From Flavobacterium endoglycinae (GTDB lineage Bacteria; Bacteroidota; Bacteroidia; Flavobacteriales; Flavobacteriaceae): a stretch of DNA of 64,000 bases. Position numbers and translations under genes: made by a program. The stretch spans positions 1,635,001-1,699,000 of the forward strand of contig NZ_CP071448.1 of assembly GCF_017352115.1 (NCBI RefSeq), written 5' to 3'. Below, piece by piece: positions 26,108-34,606 of the stretch; within the stretch, counting starts at the first letter, position 1; each line of letters starts with the position of its first letter. Below the pieces are notes generated by a model, which searched no databases, had not been told where the DNA came from, and was given only the letters and a program-made list of their open reading frames with translations.

Positions 26108-26884
26108 ATGACAAACAATAATCCTATAGGCATTTTTGACTCAGGAATTGGAGGAACTTCAATCTGGAGCGAAATCCATGCACTACTTCCGCACGAAAAA
26201 ACTATATATTTAGCCGACAGTAAAAATGCTCCTTACGGGCAAAGAACAAAAGATGAAATTGTTGCGCTAAGCAAAAAAAATGTCGAATTTTTACTAGAAA
26301 ATAACTGTAAATTAATTGTTGTAGCGTGTAATACTGCTACCACAAATGCTATTACAGAACTTCGTAGTGATTATAACGTTCCTTTTATTGGTATTGAGCC
26401 AGCAATTAAACCTGCAGCTAATAATTCGCAGACACAAGTTATTGGGATTTTAGCAACACAAGGAACACTAAACAGTGAGCTTTTTAACAAAACGGCCGAG
26501 ATGTTTCAACACACTACCATTATCGAACAGGTAGGTCACGGATTAGTGCAGTTAATTGAAGATGGAAATTTATATTCTCCTGAAATGACTCAATTATTAG
26601 AATCTTATCTACAGCCTATGATCGAAGCCAATATCGATTACCTTGTTTTAGGCTGCAGCCACTACCCTTACCTGATTCCACAAATTAAAAAAATACTTCC
26701 GGAGCATATTAAAATTATAGACTCAGGCGAAGCAGTAGCAAGACAAACACAAAATATTTTACGTGATAAAGTTGGCTTTACAGATGCTCAGCACAACGAT
26801 CCTGTATTTTATGTAAATTCAAACCCAGCGGTTTTGAGCTCTATTTTAGACAACAAATATCCCGTTATAGAAAAAGAGTTTTAA
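26108..26884 (+). CDS. murI: Glutamate racemase
   Basis: 258 residues. The two catalytic cysteines are Cys74 in VACNTATT and Cys183 in LGCSHYP; IGIFDSGIGGTSIW (residues 7-20) and YLADSKNAPYG are conserved substrate-binding segments. It makes D-glutamate for peptidoglycan. A promoter ends 4 bases before the ATG. It converges on the outer-membrane protein gene at 26890 with only 5 bases between, so no separate terminator fits there. Confidence 0.96.
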   Translation: MTNNNPIGIFDSGIGGTSIWSEIHALLPHEKTIYLADSKNAPYGQRTKDEIVALSKKNVEFLLENNCKLIVVACNTATTNAITELRSDYNVPFIGIEPAIKPAANNSQTQVIGILATQGTLNSELFNKTAEMFQHTTIIEQVGHGLVQLIEDGNLYSPEMTQLLESYLQPMIEANIDYLVLGCSHYPYLIPQIKKILPEHIKIIDSGEAVARQTQNILRDKVGFTDAQHNDPVFYVNSNPAVLSSILDNKYPVIEKEF

Positions 26885-26889
26885 ACGAT

Positions 26890-28128
26890 TTAATCGAATT
26901 TTCGTTTCACAAACCAAATTCCGTCCAAAGACAAATTAATAGACAGTTTATGATAATTCTCTTTAATCAAATTATCAGAGATACGTCCTTTTTGTCCATA
27001 TGAATATGAAATATTGATTGCCGAAAAAGTATTTTCAATGGGCAGGTTCACACCAAAAGAAATCGCGGCATTGTTCACCCTTTTCCCGTCTACTTCTAAG
27101 TAACCCGTATCAAAATTAGCACCGGCCGAATATTGAACACGATCCCAATATTTCCGTATATTTTTCTTGGGATTAAAATAAGTAAATCCCAAAGCAAATC
27201 GGTCTTGATTTACAAATGTGCCATATAACTCCGATTGATTAGTATCTTTCCAAAGGCTCTTTTCGTAATCTAGAGTCATATTCAAAACATTTTTAAATCG
27301 CTTGCTTATACCAATTCCAATTTCTAGAGGCATGTAATAATCATCAACATTTGAAGATGCCTCAGATTCTAAAGAACTTACAACTTCATTAGAAATAGTT
27401 TCTACAGATTGCACTTTAGAACCTTTTATTTGTGCTGGAAGTTTGAAAGTGGTTCCTATTGTAAGTGTTGAATCGATAACATACTGCGTTCCTAAAGTCG
27501 CCCTAAAACCATTATAATCTGTCTTTTTATGAACAGTAGTAAGTGAACTTGCAATTAAAAATGAGCGATCATCAACAACATTCCCAAACAATAAAGCTGC
27601 TGATGCACCTACAGTCAATTTTTTACCAAAACGATATCCGTAAGAGAAATCGAAATTATTTAATCCTCCAGAGCCTTCTGCTGTTAAAGTATAGGTTTCC
27701 TGACTATCAGCAATAGGCAGAACAAGGTTTGAAATTTTAAAGGTTGAACTTGAGTAAGGCCTTAATGCTACACTAAAAGCCGAATTTTTAGTAACCGGAA
27801 AAGCAAATGCTAAATGCGAAAACTGAAAATTATTTCTCTTTTCGGTTCTTGATCCGCTTTCGTATGTTGTTCCGATTGCCTTCCCTCCTATGTCAAACAT
27901 AAAATGATTTAGAGGCATGAAACCTAATGAAGCAGGATTTAAATTATTGATAAAACTAGTTGAAGGCAATGCAATACCTGAAGATCCAATTGAAGGTATT
28001 GAACCAAAATCTGAATCGTATACACTCCCTACTCCATACAATGAATAAGGCGAACTTGAAATACTTTGCGAAAATGAAGTCAGCGACATTAAAATGAAGC
28101 AGCTTAAAAAAACTATTTTATTTTTCAT
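26890..28128 (-). CDS. Outer-membrane protein, FadL/OmpP1-like barrel
   Basis: 412 residues with a signal peptide (MKNKIVFLSCFILMSLTSFSQ). The N-terminal SSSPYSLYGVGSVYD and NNLNPASLGFMPL fit the hatch-like start of Bacteroidota FadL/PorV-like barrels. The rest alternates strands (FSYGYRFGKKLTVGASAALLFG, ALGFTYFNPKKN). A transport role is possible but not shown. It begins directly after the DUF4270 gene (0-base gap), so they form one unit. Confidence 0.75.
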   Translation of the reverse strand: MKNKIVFLSCFILMSLTSFSQSISSSPYSLYGVGSVYDSDFGSIPSIGSSGIALPSTSFINNLNPASLGFMPLNHFMFDIGGKAIGTTYESGSRTEKRNNFQFSHLAFAFPVTKNSAFSVALRPYSSSTFKISNLVLPIADSQETYTLTAEGSGGLNNFDFSYGYRFGKKLTVGASAALLFGNVVDDRSFLIASSLTTVHKKTDYNGFRATLGTQYVIDSTLTIGTTFKLPAQIKGSKVQSVETISNEVVSSLESEASSNVDDYYMPLEIGIGISKRFKNVLNMTLDYEKSLWKDTNQSELYGTFVNQDRFALGFTYFNPKKNIRKYWDRVQYSAGANFDTGYLEVDGKRVNNAAISFGVNLPIENTFSAINISYSYGQKGRISDNLIKENYHKLSINLSLDGIWFVKRKFD

Positions 28129-29457
28129 CTAATATGAGAGATAATAAATTTTGAGTTGAATTTTATTGTCCTGATGTTTTTGATCTCCTAAAACAAGTCG
28201 GTTAACCGATTTAGAAATTCCTGGCAGAGTCAAAATCAAAGAAGATCTGGAATCAGCCGAACGCAGCATTTCCTTTTGAAGAAAATTCCCTAACGGAATG
28301 GTATAACCCACATTCTCATTAAACTCGTCGCTTTTCTTGTTTAGGATTCCGAATACTGCCGCTCCTGATGAACTCTGTAGAGAACCGCTGATTCTGTTGA
28401 GATTATCTCCCACATACACCTTAAGAGAATCTGCCAGCGGGTATTTATCTGAATACGAATTATTGACGGGTTTCAGAATTAATTTAGCATCAACGATAGC
28501 TCCGTTATCCGAAATGTATTTGAGCTTTTTTATGTTCGGAAAATCGATTCTGCAGGCCACTCCGGTTCCAGACTGAATAAATCCTTGTTTGTTGGTTGCC
28601 GCACTGGAAAGTTTACTGCTGGATATGGGCAGATTTTGAATAAGTGTTCCTGTTTTATCTAGCGAAATAGAATTAAACTGTTTATCAGTATTTAAAACCG
28701 TAAAATCAAGATAATACGATTCGTCTTCGGTATCGGCTTGGTATTTTGAATAATACAAACGCACTTTGCTGGTCGAAGTACTAAACCCAATTACACTAGA
28801 AGAGTTGGAAGTGGAAGGAACAAGAACAAGTCCTTTTAGATATTCTGTAAAAGAATCAAAATTGGTAATTTCCCTGCTTTTTATTTTTTGGAAAAGAGCG
28901 GCTCCTAAAGCATCATTCATTCTAATGTTGATTGAGTCTTTCTCTGTTGGACGTGGTTTATATGAAATCGTTCCTAAACTTTCATCGCTATAAGTCAGAG
29001 TTGAATTATTGTAAAAACTATCATCATCTGTATTTGGTTTTACTTTTTGTGTAAGACGATGAATATCAAATTTCTGAACCTGCGTCGTATCTCCGTAATA
29101 ATAATTATCATACTTTAAAATCATTGAAATAGAATCGAAGACAAAATTTACAGCTTCTGTATCTGAACCCGAATTGTTCAGCGCATAGGAACTGCCCGAA
29201 AGCTGGAAATAACTGTTTGATTTTACTTTCCCGAAAATAGGATCATCATAATTTCCAATTAAAATACGGCTTTGACTTGAAGTTACCAGCGAATCAAAAT
29301 TGATGGTAGACATTTCGACTGTTACTGTATCGATCATAACTACTTTATTGCTTAAAGCTAAATAATCAGATCCTACAACAAATTCTCCCGCATCTGTATC
29401 TGTGCCACATGAAAACATCGTCAAAGCAAAAAACAACAGTAATAAAAACTTACGCAT
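28129..29457 (-). CDS. DUF4270 lipoprotein
   Basis: 442 residues from the ATG at 29457, chosen because it gives a clean lipoprotein signal (MRKFLLLLFFALTMFSC); the frame extends 18 bases further. After the lipobox cysteine comes GTDTDAGEFVVGSDYL, then the DUF4270 pattern with repeated beta-rich blocks. The family is Bacteroidota-specific and of unknown function. A minus-strand -7 box lies 16 bases upstream. It is co-oriented with and abuts the outer-membrane protein gene downstream. Confidence 0.87.
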   Translation of the reverse strand: MRKFLLLLFFALTMFSCGTDTDAGEFVVGSDYLALSNKVVMIDTVTVEMSTINFDSLVTSSQSRILIGNYDDPIFGKVKSNSYFQLSGSSYALNNSGSDTEAVNFVFDSISMILKYDNYYYGDTTQVQKFDIHRLTQKVKPNTDDDSFYNNSTLTYSDESLGTISYKPRPTEKDSINIRMNDALGAALFQKIKSREITNFDSFTEYLKGLVLVPSTSNSSSVIGFSTSTSKVRLYYSKYQADTEDESYYLDFTVLNTDKQFNSISLDKTGTLIQNLPISSSKLSSAATNKQGFIQSGTGVACRIDFPNIKKLKYISDNGAIVDAKLILKPVNNSYSDKYPLADSLKVYVGDNLNRISGSLQSSSGAAVFGILNKKSDEFNENVGYTIPLGNFLQKEMLRSADSRSSLILTLPGISKSVNRLVLGDQKHQDNKIQLKIYYLSY

Positions 29458-29472
29458 AACTAATTTTTTGGA

Positions 29473-29480
29473 CAAATATA
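29473..29480 (-). promoter_or_regulatory. Putative -7 box of the DUF4270 gene
   Basis: Minus-strand TATATTTG fits TAnnTTTG and would start transcription about 10 bases before the ATG at 29457. Confidence 0.45.
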
Positions 29481-29594
29481 AATTGCCCTCTTCTGCACTG
29501 CATCATAACATATACTACTGCGTGTTTTTGGTCTATTAATGCTCTTAAATCATCTATGACAGTGTTACGCTCATTAATATTTCATTCGGCATTA

Positions 29595-29608
29595 AAAACA
29601 GCTGTTTT
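29595..29608. promoter_or_regulatory. 14-bp palindrome in a divergent promoter region
   Basis: AAAACAGCTGTTTT is a perfect palindrome in the 231-base gap between the divergent DUF4270 and outer-membrane protein genes, about 56 bases upstream of the plus-strand -7 box. A candidate operator for a dimeric regulator. Confidence 0.4.
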
Positions 29609-29663
29609 GTCTATCAAAACGAGCCGTATATATATATTCTTTTTTTAAGCCCAGGCGTCAGCC

Positions 29664-29671
29664 TACTTTTG
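29664..29671 (+). promoter_or_regulatory. Putative -7 box of the sensory locus
   Basis: TACTTTTG, in the context CTACTTTTGAGC, 18 bases before the ATG at 29689. The same 12-base context recurs before the LytTR regulator gene at 33757-33768. Confidence 0.4.
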
Positions 29672-29688
29672 AGCCAATAAATTAGGTA

Positions 29689-30528
29689 ATGAAAGTAAGA
29701 TTTATAATTTGTTTGTTTTTTGTAATGCTGTTTTTAAACATGAATGCACAGGAAAACTTTTCGGCCGCATTGAATTTTAAAACAGAGCCAGTCGATAAAA
29801 TTGATTTTAATGAAACTAGTTTTTCATTGTTCTTCAACGAAAATCTGACTCAAAAAAGCACTATCAAAAACACATTGAATTATTCGAATCTAAATGTAAA
29901 CTATGATTTAGGAGATTTTGAATCATTTCAAAACATCGACAAATTCCAAAAAATAGAAGACAAAATTGAATTCTCACAGGAAATTTCAAACTCAACAAAA
30001 CTTCATTTTTCGGTTACGCCAATGTTTAGTTTCCAGCAGGATTTAGATTTTACTGATTTTACGCTTTTAGGAAGTTTTGAAATAAGCCAGCAATTAAATC
30101 CGAAAACAACTTTAAGTATTGGAGCAGCCCGAACAACAGTTTTTGGAAATCCAAAATTCCTGCCAACTGCATCCATACGCTATACGCCAAATGATAAAAC
30201 GAATGTATGGATTGGTTTTCCGGAGTCCAGCATTTCTTATTCAAACAATACCAGAAATAAGTTCATGCTGAATAATAGTTTCAACGGAAGCTTTTACAAT
30301 TTAGATGCTCAGAGTAATTTAAACAATACAGCAAAAGCATCTTTATCGCAAATGACTACTTCATTGGAATATGAAAGAAACGTTGATAGAAACTGGTTTT
30401 TGAATTTTAAAGCTGGATATAATTTTAATAAACAATACAAATTGACTGACAGCGATAATCATACAACTTATGATTTTAATACCGGAAATGGATATATGTT
30501 AGGAATAGGGATCAAATACAAACACTAA
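29689..30528 (+). CDS. Outer-membrane beta-barrel protein of unknown family
   Basis: 279 residues with a signal peptide (MKVRFIICLFFVMLFLNMNAQ) and about a dozen amphipathic strands (LHFSVTPMFSFQQDL, TTLSIGAARTTVFG, WFLNFKAGYNFNKQYKL), ending YMLGIGIKYKH as in C-terminal barrel strands. I do not recognise a named family. It heads a run of closely spaced genes (15 bases to the Kelch lipoprotein), so it probably belongs to the envelope part of the two-component locus. Confidence 0.75.
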   Translation: MKVRFIICLFFVMLFLNMNAQENFSAALNFKTEPVDKIDFNETSFSLFFNENLTQKSTIKNTLNYSNLNVNYDLGDFESFQNIDKFQKIEDKIEFSQEISNSTKLHFSVTPMFSFQQDLDFTDFTLLGSFEISQQLNPKTTLSIGAARTTVFGNPKFLPTASIRYTPNDKTNVWIGFPESSISYSNNTRNKFMLNNSFNGSFYNLDAQSNLNNTAKASLSQMTTSLEYERNVDRNWFLNFKAGYNFNKQYKLTDSDNHTTYDFNTGNGYMLGIGIKYKH

Positions 30529-30543
30529 ATAAATTTTAACACT

Positions 30544-31551
30544 ATGAGTAATTTTAAAAAAGGATTATTATTCGCGACACTGCTTACCAGTCTCTTTTTT
30601 GTAAGCTGCAGCAACGACGATGACGATGATGATTTAATGGGAAACTGGGTCAAAAAATCAGCATTTGACGGACCTGCAAGATCTAGTGCAACAAGTTTTG
30701 TTATTGGAGATTATGCTTATGTAGCAACTGGTTATACGGGAGATGTTTACCTAAAAGATTTATGGGCTTATAATTCAACTGGAGATTATTGGGAACAAAA
30801 AGCTGATTTTATTGGGGTGGGAAGAAGTTCTGCATCTAGTTTTGCTTTAAACTCTAAGGGATATGTTGGTCTTGGATACGATGGAACGAACAGACTGAAA
30901 GATTTCTATCAGTACGATCCAACAAGCAACAGCTGGACCCAAAAAACTGATTTTGGCGGAACTGCACGTTATGCAGCAGTAGGTTTTCAAGCTGGCGGAA
31001 AAGCATATTTCGGAACTGGATATGATGGAAATTATTTGAAAGATTTTTATCAATACGACGATCAAGCCAATACATGGACTCTTGTAAACGGATTCAGCGG
31101 TAACAAAAGACGTAATGCCACTGTATTTGTAATTTCAGATAAAGCGTATTTGGTAACTGGAGTTAACAACGGTGTTTATCAAGAAGATTTTTGGGAATTT
31201 GATCCCGCAACAGATGTATGGACCAGAAAAAGAGATGTGGATAAAGATACTGACGACGATTACTCATACAATGATGATTATGCGATCGTAAGAGCCAATG
31301 CTTCTAGTTTCTCTATGAATGGACTTGGATATATTGTAGGTGGTGAAAACATTAAAACCGTTTGGGAATACAATCCATCGACTGATCTTTGGGTAGAAAG
31401 AACTCCGATGGAAGGTGCAACAAGAACTGATGCTGTAGGTTTTACTATAAACAACCGTGGTTTTTACATGTTAGGAAGAGTAGGTTCAACTTATTTTGAC
31501 GACGCATGGGAGTTTAAACCTCTAGACGAACAGAGCGACGATGACAATTAA
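30544..31551 (+). CDS. Kelch-repeat lipoprotein
   Basis: 335 residues. Lipoprotein signal with LFFVSC, followed by SNDDDDDD, an acidic run resembling the surface-export signal of Bacteroidota lipoproteins. Five to six Kelch blades follow, each with an R(S/R)xA.. and YxYVxxGY element and a W aligned after the strand (KDLWAYNSTGDYWEQK, KDFYQYDPTSNSWTQK, EDFWEFDPATDVWTRK). The propeller probably binds a partner or glycan at the cell surface (inference). It overlaps the next gene by 11 bases. Confidence 0.88.
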   Translation: MSNFKKGLLFATLLTSLFFVSCSNDDDDDDLMGNWVKKSAFDGPARSSATSFVIGDYAYVATGYTGDVYLKDLWAYNSTGDYWEQKADFIGVGRSSASSFALNSKGYVGLGYDGTNRLKDFYQYDPTSNSWTQKTDFGGTARYAAVGFQAGGKAYFGTGYDGNYLKDFYQYDDQANTWTLVNGFSGNKRRNATVFVISDKAYLVTGVNNGVYQEDFWEFDPATDVWTRKRDVDKDTDDDYSYNDDYAIVRANASSFSMNGLGYIVGGENIKTVWEYNPSTDLWVERTPMEGATRTDAVGFTINNRGFYMLGRVGSTYFDDAWEFKPLDEQSDDDN

Positions 31552-31870
31552 TCATAACAAATTCTTCTGGTGCAAAATCCAGAAGAATTTACTGTTTTTA
31601 TTCCTTGTTTTACTAATCGCATCCTGCAACAAAAAAGAAGTTCTAAAAACAGAATCGTTTCAAACCAACACTGGCTGGGGATATTCAATTGCCTATAAAG
31701 ATCAAATTATTATAAGGCAGTCCATTATTCCCGCTATAAGTGAAAATAAAAGTTTTTCGACCGAAGAAGATGCTTTAAAAACTGCCGATTTAGTAGTCGA
31801 GAAACTCAAAGAACATACATCGCCAACGGTAACCAAAAATGAATTAATTTTATTAAAAATAAAATTATAA
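31541..31870 (+). CDS. DUF4907 lipoprotein
   Basis: 109 residues. After a hydrophobic segment with lipobox LIASC, the domain FQTNTGWGYSIAYKDQIIIRQSIIPAI and STEEDALKTADLVVEKL matches DUF4907, a small Bacteroidota family often found beside Kelch proteins. Function unknown. It overlaps the Kelch gene by 11 bases and the kinase gene start by 1 base, so translation is likely coupled. Confidence 0.82.
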   Translation: MTINHNKFFWCKIQKNLLFLFLVLLIASCNKKEVLKTESFQTNTGWGYSIAYKDQIIIRQSIIPAISENKSFSTEEDALKTADLVVEKLKEHTSPTVTKNELILLKIKL

Positions 31871-32979
31871 TGAAAATAGATACCATTAGAAATACAAATT
31901 CAAACAAAATCTTATTCCACTGCATGATTTGGGTTTTCTTTATTCTGACATCATTAATTCAGTTCTACGAAAGTCCTTTTAGGATCAATAATGATTTCTA
32001 TGTACAATGGATAACTGGAATTGTTTTGTTCTATTTGAATTATTTCTATTTGGTACCGGCTTTGCTTCTGCAGAAAAAATATTGGAAATACTTTCTTTTT
32101 GTTTTTGCAATTGTTGCCATTTTTATGATTATCAGGATTAATTATTTTATTCCTGAATTCAGACATTTACGCCCTGCGAATGTTGTTCCTGCCAGAATGA
32201 TGCCTCCCGATCCTAATTTTATACCCAGAGGCAGACATCTTAGAGTAGAAATGAGACAGCCGCTTTTCTTTAAAATCGGTCCTTCTTTCTTTTATATTTT
32301 AATTATTACGATAAGCGCGGTTATAAGAACCCTGACGGAGTTTTATAACAACCAGCAAAACAAATTAATTGCCGAAACACACCGAACAAATACTGAATTA
32401 ATTTATCTGCGTAAGCAAACCAATCCACATTTTTTATTCAATTCTTTAAACAGTATTTATTCTTTGGCACATAAGAAATCTGATTTGGTTCCTGATGCCA
32501 TCGTCACCTTGTCTGAACTCATGCGCTATATGTTGTATGAGACCGATAATAAAACGGTGGCTTTAGAAAAAGAGATCAATTACATTCAGAATTACATTGA
32601 ATTGCAAAAACTAAGACTCAACAATATTGAAGATATTGTAATAAATGTGCATGGCGATACCAAAAACAAATTTATTGAACCGTTACTGCTGATCTCTTTT
32701 GTTGAAAATGCTTTTAAGTACGGAACTGATTACAAGGGTGCTGCACATGTAAAAATTAAAATTTTCATCTCAGAAAACAATCTGGATTTCTGGATCGAAA
32801 ACACTATCGAAAACTATGAAAAAGACCCTGATAATTCAGGCATTGGACTTGTAAACATTCAAAACCGATTGGATCTGCTTTATCCAAATGCACACGAACT
32901 AACAATTAATCAAGATGATCAATATTACCGAGTTCATTTAAATCTAAAATTAGACGAAATTAAAACCACTGTAAATTAA
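31870..32979 (+). CDS. LytS-type sensor histidine kinase
   Basis: 369 residues. Four membrane helices (about 14-32, 45-67, 73-94 and 138-155) with a Pro/Arg/Met-rich periplasmic or cytoplasmic loop between helices 3 and 4, then the His_kinase domain: phospho-acceptor His187 in KQTNPHFLFNSLNSIYS, EINYIQNYIELQKLR, and the ATPase boxes SFVENAFKYG and GIGLVNIQNRLDLLYP. No separate extracellular sensor domain is present, suggesting it senses through its membrane part or a partner such as the DUF4907 protein whose stop codon overlaps its start. Confidence 0.93.
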   Translation: MKIDTIRNTNSNKILFHCMIWVFFILTSLIQFYESPFRINNDFYVQWITGIVLFYLNYFYLVPALLLQKKYWKYFLFVFAIVAIFMIIRINYFIPEFRHLRPANVVPARMMPPDPNFIPRGRHLRVEMRQPLFFKIGPSFFYILIITISAVIRTLTEFYNNQQNKLIAETHRTNTELIYLRKQTNPHFLFNSLNSIYSLAHKKSDLVPDAIVTLSELMRYMLYETDNKTVALEKEINYIQNYIELQKLRLNNIEDIVINVHGDTKNKFIEPLLLISFVENAFKYGTDYKGAAHVKIKIFISENNLDFWIENTIENYEKDPDNSGIGLVNIQNRLDLLYPNAHELTINQDDQYYRVHLNLKLDEIKTTVN

Positions 32980-32990
32980 ATCTTGTGATT

Positions 32991-33698
32991 ATGGACAGAA
33001 AAAAATTCATTCGAAACGGTCTTTTAGGCATTACAGCATTAGCAGGAGCTACTAAACTTTTAGAATCATGTTCGAAAAGCGATAACGATGACTCAGAAAC
33101 CAATTCGTCAGATGGCAGTTGTGTTGTTTCTCCTTCAGAAACCAAAGGTCCATTTCCAATAAAAACGCCAAGTCAGCTTGTGTTGGAAAATATTACATCA
33201 GACCGTGTTGGAATTGCGCTTTTGATTAATTTAAAAATTAAAAACAAAAACAATGACTGTGCGCCTCTTGCAAATGTTTTAGTAGACATATGGCATTGCG
33301 ATAAAGATGGGAATTACTCTGAATATGGAGGAACCCAAATGCAGCAGACCGATTATACTTCTGTTCATTTTTTAAGAGGAAGACAAACTACAAATTCAAG
33401 CGGAGAAGTTTCATTTATCTCCATTTATCCAGGCTGGTATCAAGGGCGTGCGCCGCATGTACATGTTGAAGTATTAACCAGCAGCGGCTCATCTTTATTA
33501 GTAACTCAAATTGCATTTCCTGAAACCATATCGAGTACCGTATATTCTAGTGCCAATTATGCTGCTCATGGACAGGCCGATACTAAAAATGCAAACGATA
33601 ATGTGTTCTCAGACAGTCTTTCTCAAGAATTAGCTACCCTTACAGGAAATCTGACAGATGGATATACTTTAAGCAAAACCATTACGGTAAATGCCTAA
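32991..33698 (+). CDS. Intradiol ring-cleavage dioxygenase-like lipoprotein
   Basis: 235 residues from the ATG at 32991 (a GTG 6 bases upstream is possible). MDRKKFIRNGLLGITALAGATKLLESC is a lipoprotein signal with Tat-like basic start; the acidic SKSDNDDSE after Cys27 suggests surface export. The dioxygenase core has DIWHCDKDGNYS (Tyr109), SIYPGWYQGRAPHVHVEV with Tyr146 or Tyr150 and His156/His158 as iron ligands. Intradiol enzymes open catechol rings, but the substrate here is unknown. It lies between the kinase and regulator genes. Confidence 0.85.
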   Translation: MDRKKFIRNGLLGITALAGATKLLESCSKSDNDDSETNSSDGSCVVSPSETKGPFPIKTPSQLVLENITSDRVGIALLINLKIKNKNNDCAPLANVLVDIWHCDKDGNYSEYGGTQMQQTDYTSVHFLRGRQTTNSSGEVSFISIYPGWYQGRAPHVHVEVLTSSGSSLLVTQIAFPETISSTVYSSANYAAHGQADTKNANDNVFSDSLSQELATLTGNLTDGYTLSKTITVNA

Positions 33699-33757
33699 CT
33701 TTAAACTCAAACCAGTATTTTATGATAATTTTAAAACTTAATATACTGGTTTAAAAC

Positions 33758-33765
33758 TACTTTTG
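33758..33765 (+). promoter_or_regulatory. Putative -7 box of the LytTR regulator
   Basis: TACTTTTG within CTACTTTTGAGC, the same context as upstream of the locus (29663-29674). Its TTG is the alternative long-frame start, which argues for the ATG at 33802 instead. Confidence 0.4.
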
Positions 33766-33801
33766 AGCGGTGAAAACAACTTTAAAATAAATCCCCAGCA
33801 A

Positions 33802-34518
33802 ATGAAATGTGTAATTATAGATGATGAACCGTTAGCAGTTGAATTACTGGAAGATTTTGTCAAAAAAGTAGATTCACTCGAATTAGTCAATACTTTTAAC
33901 AATGCTATCGACGCCGTTTCGTTTATCAATCAAAATAATATTGATTTGATATTTCTAGACATTCAAATGCCTCATTTTTCAGGAATAGATTTTTTAAATA
34001 CTATTGAAAAAAAACCTTTAGTAATCTTTACGACTGCTTATTCTGATTATGCTGTTGAAGGTTTTAATCTTGGAGCAGTAGATTATTTGGTAAAACCAAT
34101 TCCGTTTCATCGTTTTCTAAAATCAGTAGTAAGAGCGCAGCAGATCAATGCTCCGGCGGCGGCAGTTCAGCCTGTTTCAGAAACCAGTTCAGTTACTGAA
34201 GTCGAACAAGATTTCATGTTTGTAAGAGCCGAGTATGAAAACGTTAAACTTAATTTCTCTGATATTTTGTTTATTGAAGGTCTCAAGGATTATGTAAAAA
34301 TCTACACTACAGACAACAAATTCACTTTAACTTTAATCAGCTTAATAAAACTGGAAAATCTGCTGTCAAACAAAGGTTTTTCAAGAATTCACAGGTCGTA
34401 TATCATCAATATAAAACATGTAAAATCAATCCAGAAAAATAAGGTTTTGATTAGCGACAAACGAATTCCAATAAGCGAAAGCTACAAAAATGCTTTTTTC
34501 GAGAAGATCAATCTTTAA
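33802..34518 (+). CDS. LytTR-family response regulator
   Basis: 238 residues from the ATG at 33802. Receiver domain with Asp7/Asp8, phospho-acceptor Asp53 in IFLDIQMP, and Lys103 region YLVKPIPFHRF. The LytTR DNA-binding domain (about 140-238) has FMFVRAEYENVKLNFSDILFIEGLKDYVKIYT and GFSRIHRSYIIN. It should be phosphorylated by the LytS-type kinase encoded 822 bases upstream. A strong hairpin follows it, ending the locus. Confidence 0.93.
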   Translation: MKCVIIDDEPLAVELLEDFVKKVDSLELVNTFNNAIDAVSFINQNNIDLIFLDIQMPHFSGIDFLNTIEKKPLVIFTTAYSDYAVEGFNLGAVDYLVKPIPFHRFLKSVVRAQQINAPAAAVQPVSETSSVTEVEQDFMFVRAEYENVKLNFSDILFIEGLKDYVKIYTTDNKFTLTLISLIKLENLLSNKGFSRIHRSYIINIKHVKSIQKNKVLISDKRIPISESYKNAFFEKINL

Positions 34519-34538
34519 TATAGTAAATCCCAAAATAA

Positions 34539-34583
34539 AAATTCCAAACTCCAATCATTGTCAAAGATTGGAATTTGGAATTT
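34539..34583. terminator. Long hairpin between convergent genes
   Basis: Arms 34539-34556 and 34566-34583 pair at 17 of 18 positions (AAATTCCAAACTCCAATC type) over a 9-base loop, followed by TTTC and a T-run. It lies between the LytTR regulator and the gamma carbonic anhydrase gene and is built of repeated TTCCAA/TTGGAA units. Confidence 0.8.
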
Positions 34584-34606
34584 CTTTTTACTGGAATTTT
34601 TTAAAT

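Noticed and set aside
30847-31075. Minus-strand frames inside the Kelch gene
   Set aside because: They recur at the blade repeats and reflect the repeat of the coding strand.
33763-33801. TTG start extending the LytTR regulator
   Set aside because: TTG is part of a -7 box, and the receiver domain starts at the ATG at 33802.
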